Shown here piece by piece: positions 49,283 through 58,757 of a stretch of 64,000 bases of DNA. The notes under the pieces were generated by a model. That model searched no databases and had not been told where the DNA came from. It worked only from the letters and a program-made list of their open reading frames with translations. Numbering within the stretch: the stretch's first letter is position 1; each line of letters starts with the position of its first letter. The position numbers were made by a program, and so were the translations under genes. Source of the stretch: an uncultured Ilumatobacter sp. (GTDB taxonomy: Bacteria > Actinomycetota > Acidimicrobiia > Acidimicrobiales > Ilumatobacteraceae); the NCBI GenBank assembly GCA_937905835.1, contig CALCXK010000006.1, positions 1 to 64,000 on the forward strand, written 5' to 3'.

Positions 49283-49348
49283 TGGAAGTAAATGGGGAAG
49301 AATGGTTGACGATGGGGAAGTTTGGGGTAAGAATGGAGCGCGTTGGGG
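49283..49348 (+). promoter_or_regulatory. MraZ operator candidate: seven TGG units at ~10-bp spacing
   Basis: TGG occurs at 49283, 49293, 49303, 49313, 49323, 49334 and 49344, i.e. one per helical turn over 60 bp. Four units are TGGGG (49293, 49313, 49323, 49344). MraZ is known to bind direct TGGGN repeats with 10-bp period upstream of its own gene. The array overlaps the -35/-10 candidate, fitting repression of the whole cluster. Confidence 0.8.
49306..49334 (+). promoter_or_regulatory. Candidate promoter of the division and cell wall cluster
   Basis: TTGACG (49306-49311) and AAGAAT (49329-49334) are 17 bp apart. They are embedded in the TGG array, so MraZ binding would block polymerase. 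The start point would fall about 80 nt before the mraZ GTG. Confidence 0.45.
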
Positions 49349-49417
49349 AGATCTCCCTCGTTTCCCAGCGTGAACAGGCCCATCCCGGGGGAGAGCAGTA
49401 GGAACGAGACGCAGCCG

Positions 49418-49852
49418 GTGTTTGTCGGGATGCACGAGCGACAGCTCGACGAGCGGGGACGCGTGGCACTGCCACCGACCTTTCGGCATCCCCTCGGGGA
49501 TCTCTGCTACTTGTTCTCTGGCGAAGATGGATGCGTCAGCATTCGCAGCGTCGAGGCCTTCGGCGACGAAGCCAACGACCTGATTGCCCGCGTGAAGCGT
49601 GGCGAGGCCAGCCGTAATCGCCAGCGTGCGTTTGCCGCATCGGCGAGCGAGGCATCGATCGACAAGCAGGGGAGGGTGACAATTTCGCCCGAACTACGCA
49701 GCTATGCGGGCATCGAGCCGCAGTCGGCGGTTGTCGTCCTCGGCGACCTCGACCACATCGAAATCTGGGAACCAGCCGCCTACGGCGTCCACTGCGCCCA
49801 CGGCACCGACGAACTGACCAGCGACACGATCGCCGCCGGAGCACAGTCATGA
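49418..49852 (+). CDS. mraZ: Transcriptional regulator MraZ
   Basis: A 144-residue protein with the two AbrB-like halves of MraZ: 'ERQLDERGRVALPPTFR' and 'SIDKQGRVTISPELRSYAGI', each containing the DxxGR core that forms the DNA-contacting loop. MraZ forms an oligomeric ring and represses the dcw operon by binding the repeat array upstream. GTG 49418 gives the usual N-terminus FVGMHER; the longer frame would begin inside the operator. The stop overlaps the rsmH ATG as ATGA. Confidence 0.95.
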   Translation: MFVGMHERQLDERGRVALPPTFRHPLGDLCYLFSGEDGCVSIRSVEAFGDEANDLIARVKRGEASRNRQRAFAASASEASIDKQGRVTISPELRSYAGIEPQSAVVVLGDLDHIEIWEPAAYGVHCAHGTDELTSDTIAAGAQS

Positions 49853-50844
49853 GCGCAGCCGAAGCCTTCAACCATCAGCCGGTGATGCTCGCCGAGATCA
49901 CGAAGCTGTTTTCCGGCGTCCCGGCAGGCACCCTCGTCGACGCGACGCTCGGGGGCGGCGGCCACGCCGAAGCCATCCTGAACGCCCATCCCCACCTCGA
50001 CATTCTCGGCATCGACCAGGACGCCGACGCCCTGGCCGCAGCGATGACTCGACTCGACGCGCAGCGCCATCGCCTTCGCACGAGCCATCGCCGGTTCAAC
50101 GAATTTTCCGAAGCGCTCGCCGACCACAATGTGACGGAGATCAGCGGCGCACTTTTCGACCTTGGCGTGTCGTCGCCGCAGCTCGACAGGAGTGATCGCG
50201 GCTTCTCGTACCGTCACGACGGTCCGCTCGACATGCGGATGAACGGCGAACAGCAGTGGTCGGCATCCGACGTCGTCAACGGGTACGACGAGTACGAACT
50301 CGGCACCGTCATCAAAAAGTATGGTGACGAGCGCTTCTTCAAGCGCATCTCGCGAGCCATTGTCGCGGCACGTCCGATCACCACCACTGCCGAACTGGCC
50401 GAAGTCGTCACGAGTTCGATTCCAGCTCCGGCCCGGCGCACCGGCGGCCACCCCGCGAAGCGCACGTTCCAGGCCATTCGGATCGAGGTCAATGGCGAGC
50501 TTGATGTGCTTCCCGATGCACTCGATCAGGCCGTCGAGCACACCGTTCCAGGTGGCCGCATCGCCGTACTGTCGTACCATTCCGGCGAAGACCGCATCGT
50601 GAAGGAACGTTTCGCCGTTGCTGCAGGTGCTTGCGACTGCCCGCATGATCTGCCATGTGTCTGCGGGGCAATTCAGACTGTTCGTATCGTGCGTGGTGTA
50701 CCGAAACGCGCCACGGACGATGAGCGCTCGACGAACCGTCGCGCAGCATCGGCCCGTCTCCGTGTCGTCGAGCGCATCGAAACTGTCCGCAAGTCAGATG
50801 GCCTTCCCGTCGGTTCGGATACACCGAGCGGGCGTGAGCACTGA
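49849..50844 (+). CDS. rsmH: 16S rRNA (cytosine-1402-N4)-methyltransferase
   Basis: A 331-residue SAM-dependent methyltransferase (formerly MraW). 'HQPVMLAEI', 'DATLGGGGHAEAIL', 'GIDQDADAL', 'FDLGVSSPQLDRSDRGFSYR' and 'SYHSGEDRIVK' are the family motifs; RsmH members typically have SYHSLEDR at the last one, here Gly replaces Leu. It modifies the decoding centre of 16S rRNA. Overlaps mraZ by 4 nt and ftsL by TGATG. Confidence 0.95.
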   Translation: MSAAEAFNHQPVMLAEITKLFSGVPAGTLVDATLGGGGHAEAILNAHPHLDILGIDQDADALAAAMTRLDAQRHRLRTSHRRFNEFSEALADHNVTEISGALFDLGVSSPQLDRSDRGFSYRHDGPLDMRMNGEQQWSASDVVNGYDEYELGTVIKKYGDERFFKRISRAIVAARPITTTAELAEVVTSSIPAPARRTGGHPAKRTFQAIRIEVNGELDVLPDALDQAVEHTVPGGRIAVLSYHSGEDRIVKERFAVAAGACDCPHDLPCVCGAIQTVRIVRGVPKRATDDERSTNRRAASARLRVVERIETVRKSDGLPVGSDTPSGREH

Positions 50845-51332
50845 TGGCGGTTCCGATCCGCAAGCAATCGACAGCGGCCCGCGTTTCCGCCGGTTCCGCA
50901 CAGTCGAAGAAGCCTGCCCTGACGTTGGTCGCAAGCCGCGGTCGACGCTGGCCTGCTGCTCTCGGTGGCTTCGCGCTTCTGGTCGTGCTCGCCGGCATGC
51001 TTGGTGCTGCGGTGTTTCATACTCAGCTCGCCGAACGCCAGCTGAAGATCGGCGAGCTCGAGCGGTCCGTCAATGACGAACGCGAACGCTTCGACGAACT
51101 TCGTTACCGCCGCGCCGAATTGCGCTCACCCGTGCGGCTTGCTGGCGCTGCGGGCGATCTCGGCATGGTCCGTGGCGATACCGGCACGTTTGCCGAACTC
51201 GACAGCTGGGCAACTGCCCGCCAGCTTGCAGCAGCCGGGGTGATCGACGACGCCTCACGGCAGGTCATCATCAACACCGATCCACTTCAACAGTTCAGTG
51301 ACGTCAAGCGCGTCTCGGCAGGCCAGCCCTAG
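50844..51332 (+). CDS. ftsL: Cell division protein FtsL-like
   Basis: A 162-residue bitopic protein: basic cytoplasmic tail (1-36), one membrane span (about 37-59), then a coiled-coil segment ('ERQLKIGELERSVNDERERFDELRYRRAEL', in outline) and a polar tail. Sequence conservation of FtsL is low; the call rests on topology, coiled coil and position between rsmH and ftsI. FtsL with FtsB and FtsQ activates FtsW/FtsI. Confidence 0.85.
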   Translation: MAVPIRKQSTAARVSAGSAQSKKPALTLVASRGRRWPAALGGFALLVVLAGMLGAAVFHTQLAERQLKIGELERSVNDERERFDELRYRRAELRSPVRLAGAAGDLGMVRGDTGTFAELDSWATARQLAAAGVIDDASRQVIINTDPLQQFSDVKRVSAGQP

Positions 51333-51341
51333 GAGACCATG

Positions 51342-53477
51342 ATGGCAACGCGCTCGCATTCACCTCGCATGTCCGACCGAATGTCGGGCCGCAACAATGC
51401 CGCGGCTCCGCAACAGCGCGCCGCTGCAGGCCGCTCGGCATCCGGCCGCCCGACTGCGGGCCGTGCCGCTCGCATCGCCGCTCAGCGCTCGACACCCAGT
51501 AAGAATTCGAGCCGAACATCGAGTTCGGCAACAGCGCGCCGTGCTGAACCTCAGCGTCGCTCCTCGTCGGCGACGCCGGTGCGCGGTGCCGTGACATCGA
51601 GCCGCGCCGCTGTTGGCACAACTCGCCGTTCGCCCGTCGCTTCGACGAAGCGCAGGGCGACCGAATCAAACAAGCGCTCCGCAGCGCGTGACGTCGAGTG
51701 GAAACGCCGCAAGGTTTCAGCCCCGCCGCCCGAGAAACGGACCAGGCAGCGCTGTGTGGCGTCGCCCCTGCGTCGTCTACGCATCGCCCTCGTGGTCGTC
51801 GCCGTGGTACTGCTTGCCATCGTCGTGCGCGTCGCCTACCTCCAGACCAAGGAAGCCGACTCACTCCAGTCCGCTGGCGCCGGCCAGTGGACTCGCACCT
51901 ATTCGCTTCCGGCACAGCGCGGCACGATGTTCGACCGTCACGGGAACGAACTGGCAATGTCGGTGCCTGCCGCATCGATCTCGATCAACCCGAAACTGCT
52001 CGTCGACGGTGCCGTCATTGTCCAGGAACTGGACACGCTGCTCGATCTGAGCGACGACGAGGTCGCATCGCTGCTGCGCGAAGTCGAGAGCAAGGATCGC
52101 GGCTTCGTCTATGTCGCGCGTCAGGTCGACGCCAACGCCGGGGACTTTGTCAGCGCACTCGGCCACGCTGGCGTCAACGTCGACGATGTGTCACGCCGAG
52201 AGATGCCGGGTGGCGACACCGGGCGCAGCGTGCTCGGTCGAACCAACATCGACGGTGTCGGGATTGCAGGTCTCGAGAAGCAGTACGACGACATGATGAC
52301 CGGCACAGGTGGCTCGATGACCCGCGAAGTCGATCCGCAGCAGCGGACAATCGCTGGTTCCGAATCGATCACGCAGGCGCCGGTCGCCGGCAATGACCTT
52401 GTCTTGACAATCGATCGTTCAATCCAGTTCGCCACCGAGCAAGTGCTGCTCGAACAACTCGAACGCATTGGGGCCAAGGGCGGCACGGTCATTGCCCTCG
52501 AAACGAAGACCGGCGAAATCCTCGGCCTCGCATCGGTCCGTCGGGACGACCAAAGCGGTGAGTATGGCGTCACCAATGGCAATTTCGCCGCTGTTGATTC
52601 TTACGAACCGGGCTCCGTGGCCAAGGTCATCACCATTGCCGGCGCACTCGATGCTGGCGTTGTCACTCCGGACGCGACCTTCACCGTGCCGTGGCGCAAG
52701 CAGTACGGCGACGACCTTCTCAAGGACTCCCACGAGCACCCCGACGAGCTGATGACGGTCTCCGACATCCTCACCGAATCGTCGAATATCGGCACGATCA
52801 TGGTGCAGCAGGAACTCGGTCGCTACGAGCACTACGACTACATGACCGCCTTCGGTCTCGGTTCTAAGACGGCGCTCGATTTTCCCGGCGAATCGCCCGG
52901 AATCCTCAAGGACGTCGACGACCTGTGGGGTTCTGAACGAGTGACGGTCGCGTACGGCCAGGGCATGTCGAGCACCTCACTCCAGCTTGTCGCCGCGATC
53001 AACGTCATCGCCAACGGCGGCATCTACGTGGCCCCGAAGCTGGTCAAGGCGACCGTCGGCCCGGACGGCAAGCAGACGCCAATGCCCTCCGCCGCGTCGC
53101 ATCGCGTGGTGTCCGAACGAGCGGCAGCCCAGACCACAGCGATGATGCAGCGCGTGGTCTGCGAAGGCACGGCTACGAGGGCGCAAGTGGGCAACCTGCC
53201 CATCGCCGGCAAGACCGGTACGGCGTTCAAGGCAGCGGACAATGGCACGTACTTCAACGCAAACGGCCAGCGCATTTACTACGCGAGCTTCGTCGGTTTC
53301 TTCCCGGCCGACAACCCGCAGATCACCATTCTCGTCTCGGTGGACGAACCGCCGGCCGGCACGAACGATCGCTTCGGTGGCACGGCCGCTGCGCCGGTCT
53401 TCGCAGCCCTGGTCCCGACACTTCTGCATGAGCGAAACATCCAGCCTGCACCTGGTAGTAGGGGATGCCCCGAGTGA
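51342..53477 (+). CDS. ftsI: Division-specific transpeptidase FtsI (PBP3) with long basic N-terminal tail
   Basis: A 711-residue class B penicillin-binding protein. Roughly residues 1-146 form a low-complexity, Arg/Lys/Ser/Ala-rich cytoplasmic tail, much longer than in E. coli (about 20). The membrane span is near 147-167, then the pedestal starting 'SLPAQRGTMFDRHGNELAMS' (in outline). The transpeptidase domain shows 'PGSVAKVI' (SxxK), 'ESSNIG' (SxN) and 'AGKTGTAFKA'. AGGAG lies six nt before ATG 51342 and only three before the preceding ATG, so the second is preferred. FtsI cross-links septal peptidoglycan with FtsW. Confidence 0.95.
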   Translation: MATRSHSPRMSDRMSGRNNAAAPQQRAAAGRSASGRPTAGRAARIAAQRSTPSKNSSRTSSSATARRAEPQRRSSSATPVRGAVTSSRAAVGTTRRSPVASTKRRATESNKRSAARDVEWKRRKVSAPPPEKRTRQRCVASPLRRLRIALVVVAVVLLAIVVRVAYLQTKEADSLQSAGAGQWTRTYSLPAQRGTMFDRHGNELAMSVPAASISINPKLLVDGAVIVQELDTLLDLSDDEVASLLREVESKDRGFVYVARQVDANAGDFVSALGHAGVNVDDVSRREMPGGDTGRSVLGRTNIDGVGIAGLEKQYDDMMTGTGGSMTREVDPQQRTIAGSESITQAPVAGNDLVLTIDRSIQFATEQVLLEQLERIGAKGGTVIALETKTGEILGLASVRRDDQSGEYGVTNGNFAAVDSYEPGSVAKVITIAGALDAGVVTPDATFTVPWRKQYGDDLLKDSHEHPDELMTVSDILTESSNIGTIMVQQELGRYEHYDYMTAFGLGSKTALDFPGESPGILKDVDDLWGSERVTVAYGQGMSSTSLQLVAAINVIANGGIYVAPKLVKATVGPDGKQTPMPSAASHRVVSERAAAQTTAMMQRVVCEGTATRAQVGNLPIAGKTGTAFKAADNGTYFNANGQRIYYASFVGFFPADNPQITILVSVDEPPAGTNDRFGGTAAAPVFAALVPTLLHERNIQPAPGSRGCPE

Positions 53478-54952
53478 CAGGCCCCTCGACGGTCGCCTCG
53501 CTCGCCGCACTGCTCGCCGATATGTTTGGAGGAGCGATCGCAGAGGTTCATGGAGACGGAGCGACGCGGATCTCCACCGTCACGCACGACTCTCGTGCAG
53601 TCAACAGTGGTTCACTGTTCGCATGCCTGCGCGGTGAACGCGTCGACGGACACGACTTCGCTGCCGCAGCAGTTGCGGCAGGCGCAGCAGCGCTGCTCGT
53701 CGACCATCGGCTCGACGCTGGAACGGTTGGCGGCGTCGCCCAGTTAGTCGTTGACGACACTCGCCTCCGGCTTGGACCGATCTCCGCATCGCTCGTGGGC
53801 GACCCGAGTACCCGAATGACGACCGTTGGTATCACCGGGACCAACGGTAAGACGACGACGAGCCTGATGCTCGAAGCAATCTTTGTTGCCCACGGCCAAC
53901 GAGTCGGCGTGATTGGCACGCTCAATGGCCCCCACACCACCCCTGAGGCACCCGAACTCCAGCAGCGTCTCGCCGAGTTCGTCGCGGACGACTGTTCGGC
54001 AGCGGTGCTCGAAGTGTCATCCCATGCACTGACGCTGCATCGCGTCGACGGTACACACTTTGACGCTGTCGTGTTCACCAACTTCGGACGCGACCATCTT
54101 GACCTCCACGGAACTCCTGAGGACTATTTCCGAGCCAAGGCATCGTTGTTCGACATTCGCTTTGCGCCGCTCGCAGTGATCAACATCGACGACACACATG
54201 GCCAGCTGCTGACCGATGTGATCGCAGGCGGCGACGGTCCGTCGATGCGAGTTGTCACCTTTTCAGCCGGTGAACTCGTCGACGTGGAGGTCACCGCAAC
54301 GTCACTCAGCTACGAGTGGAGCGGACGTCGGATTCGTGTCGAAATCGGCGGAGCGTTCAACGTCTCCAACTCACTGGCCGCTGTTGTCACAGCGACTGAA
54401 CTCGGTGTCCCGCTTGACGACATCGTCAGTGGACTCGCGCGACTTGACGCCATCCCTGGACGCTTCGAAACTGTCACCTGGCCTGCGGGTATCGATGGCG
54501 GCTTCTCCGTCATTGTCGACTACGCCCACACCCCGGATGGGCTGACCGAAGTGATTGCCGCAGCCCGCTCTGTGGTCGCCAAATCGGCATCTGTGATTGT
54601 CGTGTTCGGGTGCGGCGGCGACCGCGATCGTGGCAAGCGTGCGGAGATGGGAGCGGCTGCTGCAGTTGGCGCCGATCGAGTGATCGTCACCTCCGACAAT
54701 CCGAGGTCCGAGGAGCCGATGCAGATCATCAATGACATCGTCGCGGGGGTGCCGAGCAACTACCGTGCTCGAGTCACGTTGAACCCCGACCGGCACCAGG
54801 CTGTTGGAGAGGCATTGCACGTGGCGCGCAATGGTGACATTGTCGTCATTGCGGGCAAGGGCCACGAAAAGAAGCAGGATCTCGGCGACTCGGTCGTCGA
54901 GTTCGACGATCGAGCAGTCGCTCGATCGTTCATGGAAAGTAGTTCTCGATGA
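53474..54952 (+). CDS. murE: UDP-MurNAc-tripeptide synthetase (meso-DAP adding)
   Basis: A 492-residue Mur ligase. ATP loop 'GITGTNGKTTTSLMLEAI', 'SSHALTLHRVDG', 'NFGRDHLDLHG' with the carbamylated-Lys region 'YFRAKASLF', and 'DYAHTPDGL'. The residue-selecting motif is DNPR ('TSDNPRSEEP'), which indicates meso-diaminopimelate as the third peptide residue. GTG 53474 is preferred: AGGGG lies 9 nt upstream and it overlaps the ftsI stop as GTGA; ATG 53465 is the alternative and would sit too close to that ribosome site. Confidence 0.95.
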   Translation: MTGPSTVASLAALLADMFGGAIAEVHGDGATRISTVTHDSRAVNSGSLFACLRGERVDGHDFAAAAVAAGAAALLVDHRLDAGTVGGVAQLVVDDTRLRLGPISASLVGDPSTRMTTVGITGTNGKTTTSLMLEAIFVAHGQRVGVIGTLNGPHTTPEAPELQQRLAEFVADDCSAAVLEVSSHALTLHRVDGTHFDAVVFTNFGRDHLDLHGTPEDYFRAKASLFDIRFAPLAVINIDDTHGQLLTDVIAGGDGPSMRVVTFSAGELVDVEVTATSLSYEWSGRRIRVEIGGAFNVSNSLAAVVTATELGVPLDDIVSGLARLDAIPGRFETVTWPAGIDGGFSVIVDYAHTPDGLTEVIAAARSVVAKSASVIVVFGCGGDRDRGKRAEMGAAAAVGADRVIVTSDNPRSEEPMQIINDIVAGVPSNYRARVTLNPDRHQAVGEALHVARNGDIVVIAGKGHEKKQDLGDSVVEFDDRAVARSFMESSSR

Positions 54953-55995
54953 TCGCTCTCATGATCGCCACGGCGGTCTCGACGTTGGTGTCGCTTTTCG
55001 GCACCCGTTACCTCATCATCTTCTTTCGGACACGCGGTCAGGGCCAGCCGATTCTTGGCAAGGAAGACCGCGGTCCAGAACACCACATGATCAAGCAGGG
55101 CACCCCGACGATGGGCGGCATCGCCATCGTCGGTGCTGCATTCATCGGGTGGGTTGCGGCCCACGTCCGTGATCTCGCCTTCTCCAACCAGACCATGATC
55201 GTGTGGGTCGGCGTGCTGCTCCTCGCAGCAATGGGCTTTCTTGACGACTTCATCAAGGTCCGCAAAGGTCACAACCGGGGCATCTTCTGGAAGCAAAAGA
55301 ACTACATCACGTTGCTCATGAGCTTCGCGATGGCCTGGGTTCTTGTGGTCGGCACGGGCATCTCCCAGACGATCTCGGTCACCCGCCCGGAAATCGGCAT
55401 CGAGGTTCCCACAGTGGTGTGGGTGCTGTGGGCTGGCATCATCATCTGGGCGACAACGAACGCTGTCAACGTGACCGATGGTCTCGACGGGCTCGCTGCA
55501 GGCTCGGCCCTGATGGGCTTTGGCGCCTTCGCCCTGATCGGCTACTGGCTATTCCGCAACCACGACGTCTACGGTATGGCCGTCAACCCGCTCGACATGG
55601 GTGTCTTCGCAGCTTCGTTTGCCGGTGGCTGCCTCGGGTTCCTCTGGTGGAATGCCGCACCCGCGAAGATCTTCATGGGTGACGTCGGTGCCCTCGCCAT
55701 CGGTTCTGCACTCGCGTTCCTCGCCTTGACGACGAATACCCATCTGCTGATCATCTTGATCTGCGGCATCAACGTGATGGAAGCCGGTTCGGTCGCCATC
55801 CAGATGGCTGTTTTTAAGGCTTCGGGGCGGACCAAGCGCCTGTTCCGAATGTCGCCGATCCACCACCACTTCGAACTACTCGGCTGGCCCGAGACCACCG
55901 TCATCATCCGCTTCTGGCTGCTCGCCAGCATCTCGATCGCCACAGCAGTTGCCATCTTTATTGCCGACTTCACCAACGTGGCGGTCGGCTTGTGA
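54949..55995 (+). CDS. mraY: Phospho-MurNAc-pentapeptide translocase
   Basis: A 348-residue polytopic enzyme making lipid I from UDP-MurNAc-pentapeptide and undecaprenyl phosphate. Signatures 'QGTPTMGG', 'LDDFIKVRKGHN', 'VNVTDGLDGLAAG', 'FMGDVGALAIG' and 'HHHFELLGW' are all present across about ten spans. The ATG overlaps the murE stop as ATGA, so there is no room for murF, which normally lies between. Confidence 0.96.
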   Translation: MIALMIATAVSTLVSLFGTRYLIIFFRTRGQGQPILGKEDRGPEHHMIKQGTPTMGGIAIVGAAFIGWVAAHVRDLAFSNQTMIVWVGVLLLAAMGFLDDFIKVRKGHNRGIFWKQKNYITLLMSFAMAWVLVVGTGISQTISVTRPEIGIEVPTVVWVLWAGIIIWATTNAVNVTDGLDGLAAGSALMGFGAFALIGYWLFRNHDVYGMAVNPLDMGVFAASFAGGCLGFLWWNAAPAKIFMGDVGALAIGSALAFLALTTNTHLLIILICGINVMEAGSVAIQMAVFKASGRTKRLFRMSPIHHHFELLGWPETTVIIRFWLLASISIATAVAIFIADFTNVAVGL

Positions 55996-57359
55996 CGGCA
56001 CTCGTTTACGGTCTCGCTGTCGCCGGCGAGGCGACCGTTCGAGCGCTGTTGCGACACGGCGTTGCGGTCATGGTCGCGGACGACACGGTGACCGACGCCC
56101 GACGCGCGTTGGCGGCAGAGCTCGGTGTCGAACTGATTGACGCCGCACAGACAACTGTTGAGCAGTTGCTCGATGGGTGCACCCTGCTGTGCCCGGCGCC
56201 GGGTGTCCCCGAGCACCACCCGATCATCGCTGCGGCGCAGCGCCTCGGCCTCGACATCGTGTCGGAAATCGAGCTGGCCTATCGGTGGGAACAAGAACGT
56301 CCAGGCGGCCCGCGCCCGATGCTCGCTGTCACTGGCACGGACGGCAAGACCTCGACCACCCAACTCACCGTCGCGATGCTCGAAGCTGCAGGCGTGCGTT
56401 CGGTCGACGCCGGCAACACCGACACACCGCTCGTTGACGCGATCGACGCACGTCACGATGACGGAACCGAGATGTACGACGCATTCGTCGTCGAGTGTTC
56501 AAGCTTCCGGCTCGCCTTCACGCCAACCTTTCGCGCCAACGCGGCCGTGTGGCTCAACGTACAACCGGACCATCTCAACTGGCACAGGTCGATGGCGTCA
56601 TACGAGGCAGCTAAGGCCCAGGTGTTCGCGAACCAGCAGCCCGACGACGTCGTCATCGGGCTCGCGACCGACGCCGCCGTCATGGGCCACCTCGCTACAG
56701 CGCCGGGACGTGTGTTGAGCTTTGGGCTGGCAGTAGGGGAGTACCGGTCGGAAGGCGGTCTCCTCATCGGACCGTCGGGAACGATCGCTCCGATCGCGTC
56801 GCTGCGCCGGACGCTGCCGCATGACATCACCAACGCACTCGCGGCCTCGGCGCTCGTTCTCGAGACCGGGCTCGCCGACGCCGATGCGATCGAATGCGCG
56901 CTCGGGACCTTCGTCGCCCCACCGCACCGTCTCGAACGGCTCGGGAGCCACAACGGCGCGGACTGGTTTAACGATTCGAAGGCGACCACGCCGTACGCTG
57001 CGGCGGCGGCCATTCGCTCGTTTGAGAACATCGTCCTCATCGCTGGCGGCGCTGACAAGGGTGTCGATCTGTCGTCGATGGCGGACGAAGCATGGCGCTG
57101 CACTGGTGTGCTCGCCATTGGCACGACGGCGTCCGCGATCGCCAATGTTTTCGCCAGTGTCGCGAGAGTCGAGTCAGTCGGCACGCTCGAGCGAGCCGTC
57201 GAACGTGCCGCCACATGGGCGCGGCCTGGCGACACTGTTCTCTTATCGCCGGGGTGCGCCAGTCTTGATCAGTTCACCAATTTCGAAGTGCGCGGCGAAG
57301 CGTTCCGCTTGCTCTTCGCTCAGCTTGCCGAACAACAACTACAAGGAGTCTCAGCGTGA
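55992..57359 (+). CDS. murD: UDP-MurNAc-L-alanine:D-glutamate ligase
   Basis: A 455-residue Mur ligase. The Rossmann-like N-domain starts 'VYGLAVAGEATVRALLRHG'; 'AVTGTDGKTSTTQLTV' is the ATP loop (GTDGKTS in place of GTNGKTT); 'VECSSFRL' and 'LNVQPDHLNWH' are central-domain motifs, 'FNDSKATTPYAAAAAI' the C-domain. It adds D-glutamate to UDP-MurNAc-L-Ala. GTGA overlaps link it to mraY and ftsW. Confidence 0.94.
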   Translation: MTALVYGLAVAGEATVRALLRHGVAVMVADDTVTDARRALAAELGVELIDAAQTTVEQLLDGCTLLCPAPGVPEHHPIIAAAQRLGLDIVSEIELAYRWEQERPGGPRPMLAVTGTDGKTSTTQLTVAMLEAAGVRSVDAGNTDTPLVDAIDARHDDGTEMYDAFVVECSSFRLAFTPTFRANAAVWLNVQPDHLNWHRSMASYEAAKAQVFANQQPDDVVIGLATDAAVMGHLATAPGRVLSFGLAVGEYRSEGGLLIGPSGTIAPIASLRRTLPHDITNALAASALVLETGLADADAIECALGTFVAPPHRLERLGSHNGADWFNDSKATTPYAAAAAIRSFENIVLIAGGADKGVDLSSMADEAWRCTGVLAIGTTASAIANVFASVARVESVGTLERAVERAATWARPGDTVLLSPGCASLDQFTNFEVRGEAFRLLFAQLAEQQLQGVSA

Positions 57360-58756
57360 CATCGACACTGACTGTCGCTGACCGTCGTCGGGCCACGCTT
57401 GACCGACGTGCGACCGACGCGCCAGCCGGCCGGAACACACCAGCAAGTGGTCCGACTCGACGCTCGGCTCCGGCCCGCAAGCCTGCCGCTCGCGCTACGA
57501 CGAATCGCGCTGTGGGTGTTCGTGCCCACGGTGTTGCAGGGGACCGGCCGAGCTCGCTCCGTCCGGTTGGCGCGGCGGCTCACACCGTCGAACGCGTCGG
57601 TCCGATCACCAAGTTCGGTCGGTCGATGCGCGCTGATGTGAGCTCAAAGCGGAAACTCGGCCCGCCTCCAGGCACCTTCTACGTGATTGTCAGCGTGGTC
57701 CTCGTGTTCGTCATGCTCGGCCTTGTCATGGTGCTCTCCGCATCGGCAGTCACGCAGGCTAACGTTGGCAACTCGCCGTACGCAGTGTTCTCGAGGCAGG
57801 TGATATGGGCGAGTTTTGGCCTCATCGGCATGATCTTCGCGACACAGGTTCCGTACACGATCTGGAAGCCCCTCACCATTCCGCTGCTTGCACTCGGTAC
57901 TGCAGCAATGGCAGCACCGTTCGTTCCAGGTCTCGGCACCCCGGTCAACGGAGCACACTCATGGATCCAGTTCGCGGGCCTTTCTATGCAGCCGTCTGAG
58001 TTCCTGAAGCTGGTTGTTGTCATCGCCGCATCCAGCCTGCTCACGGTGCGGGCCCATGAGCTTGGCGATCTCCGCAAGACGCTTTACCCCATCGCTGCAC
58101 TCGCTGGAGCGGCCGCAGCAATGAGCCTCGTCCAGGGCGACCTCGGATCCGCCATCGTCCTCGGGGCGATCGTGTTGAGCGTGGCGTGGATTGCGGGTGT
58201 CCCGATATGGCCCCTGACTGGCCTCACGCTGACCATCGTCGTCGTAGCGATCGGGATCGTGGTATCGGACCCCCGTCGACTCAGCCGGTTCACGGCCTTC
58301 ATGAATATCGAAGAAACCAAGGAGTTCGAGTCGTACCAGGTGTACCAGGGGCTCGTCAGCATCGCCAACGGTGGCCTGACCGGCTCAGGCATCGGTGGGA
58401 GCCGGACCAAGCTCGGCTATCTGCCCTATGCCCACAGCGACTTCATCTTCTCGATCATTGCTGACGAACTGGGGATGATCGGCGCCGCTGCAGTCATCGG
58501 TGGTTTCATTGTTCTCGTGGCCTTCGGTATCCAAGCTGCCCTTGCCGCACCCGACCGATTTGGCATGCTGCTGGCTGGTGGGATCTCGGCGTGGTTCGGA
58601 GTGCAGACGATCATCAACCTCGGCGGTGTCACCGGCGTGATGCCAGTGACAGGCCTCACCCTGCCGTTCTTTTCGGCTGGCGGTAGTTCGCTGTTCGTCA
58701 GCATGTTCGCGGCCGGATTGCTGCTGAGCGTCGCTCGACGAGCGACACGATCCTGA
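57356..58756 (+). CDS. ftsW: Septal peptidoglycan polymerase FtsW with basic N-terminal tail
   Basis: A 466-residue SEDS glycosyltransferase that polymerises lipid II. A ~106-residue cytoplasmic tail rich in Arg/Ala/Thr ('DRRRATLDRRATDAPAGR') precedes TM1 (about 107-128), whereas FtsW tails are usually shorter. SEDS features include 'GAHSWIQFAGLSMQPSEFLKL' (in outline, residues about 199-219), 'GDLGSAIVLGAI' and the C-terminal 'TGLTLPFFSAGGSS'. The GTG start overlaps the murD stop as GTGA. Works with FtsI encoded three kilobases upstream. Confidence 0.94.
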   Translation: MTSTLTVADRRRATLDRRATDAPAGRNTPASGPTRRSAPARKPAARATTNRAVGVRAHGVAGDRPSSLRPVGAAAHTVERVGPITKFGRSMRADVSSKRKLGPPPGTFYVIVSVVLVFVMLGLVMVLSASAVTQANVGNSPYAVFSRQVIWASFGLIGMIFATQVPYTIWKPLTIPLLALGTAAMAAPFVPGLGTPVNGAHSWIQFAGLSMQPSEFLKLVVVIAASSLLTVRAHELGDLRKTLYPIAALAGAAAAMSLVQGDLGSAIVLGAIVLSVAWIAGVPIWPLTGLTLTIVVVAIGIVVSDPRRLSRFTAFMNIEETKEFESYQVYQGLVSIANGGLTGSGIGGSRTKLGYLPYAHSDFIFSIIADELGMIGAAAVIGGFIVLVAFGIQAALAAPDRFGMLLAGGISAWFGVQTIINLGGVTGVMPVTGLTLPFFSAGGSSLFVSMFAAGLLLSVARRATRS

Positions 58757-58757
58757 C

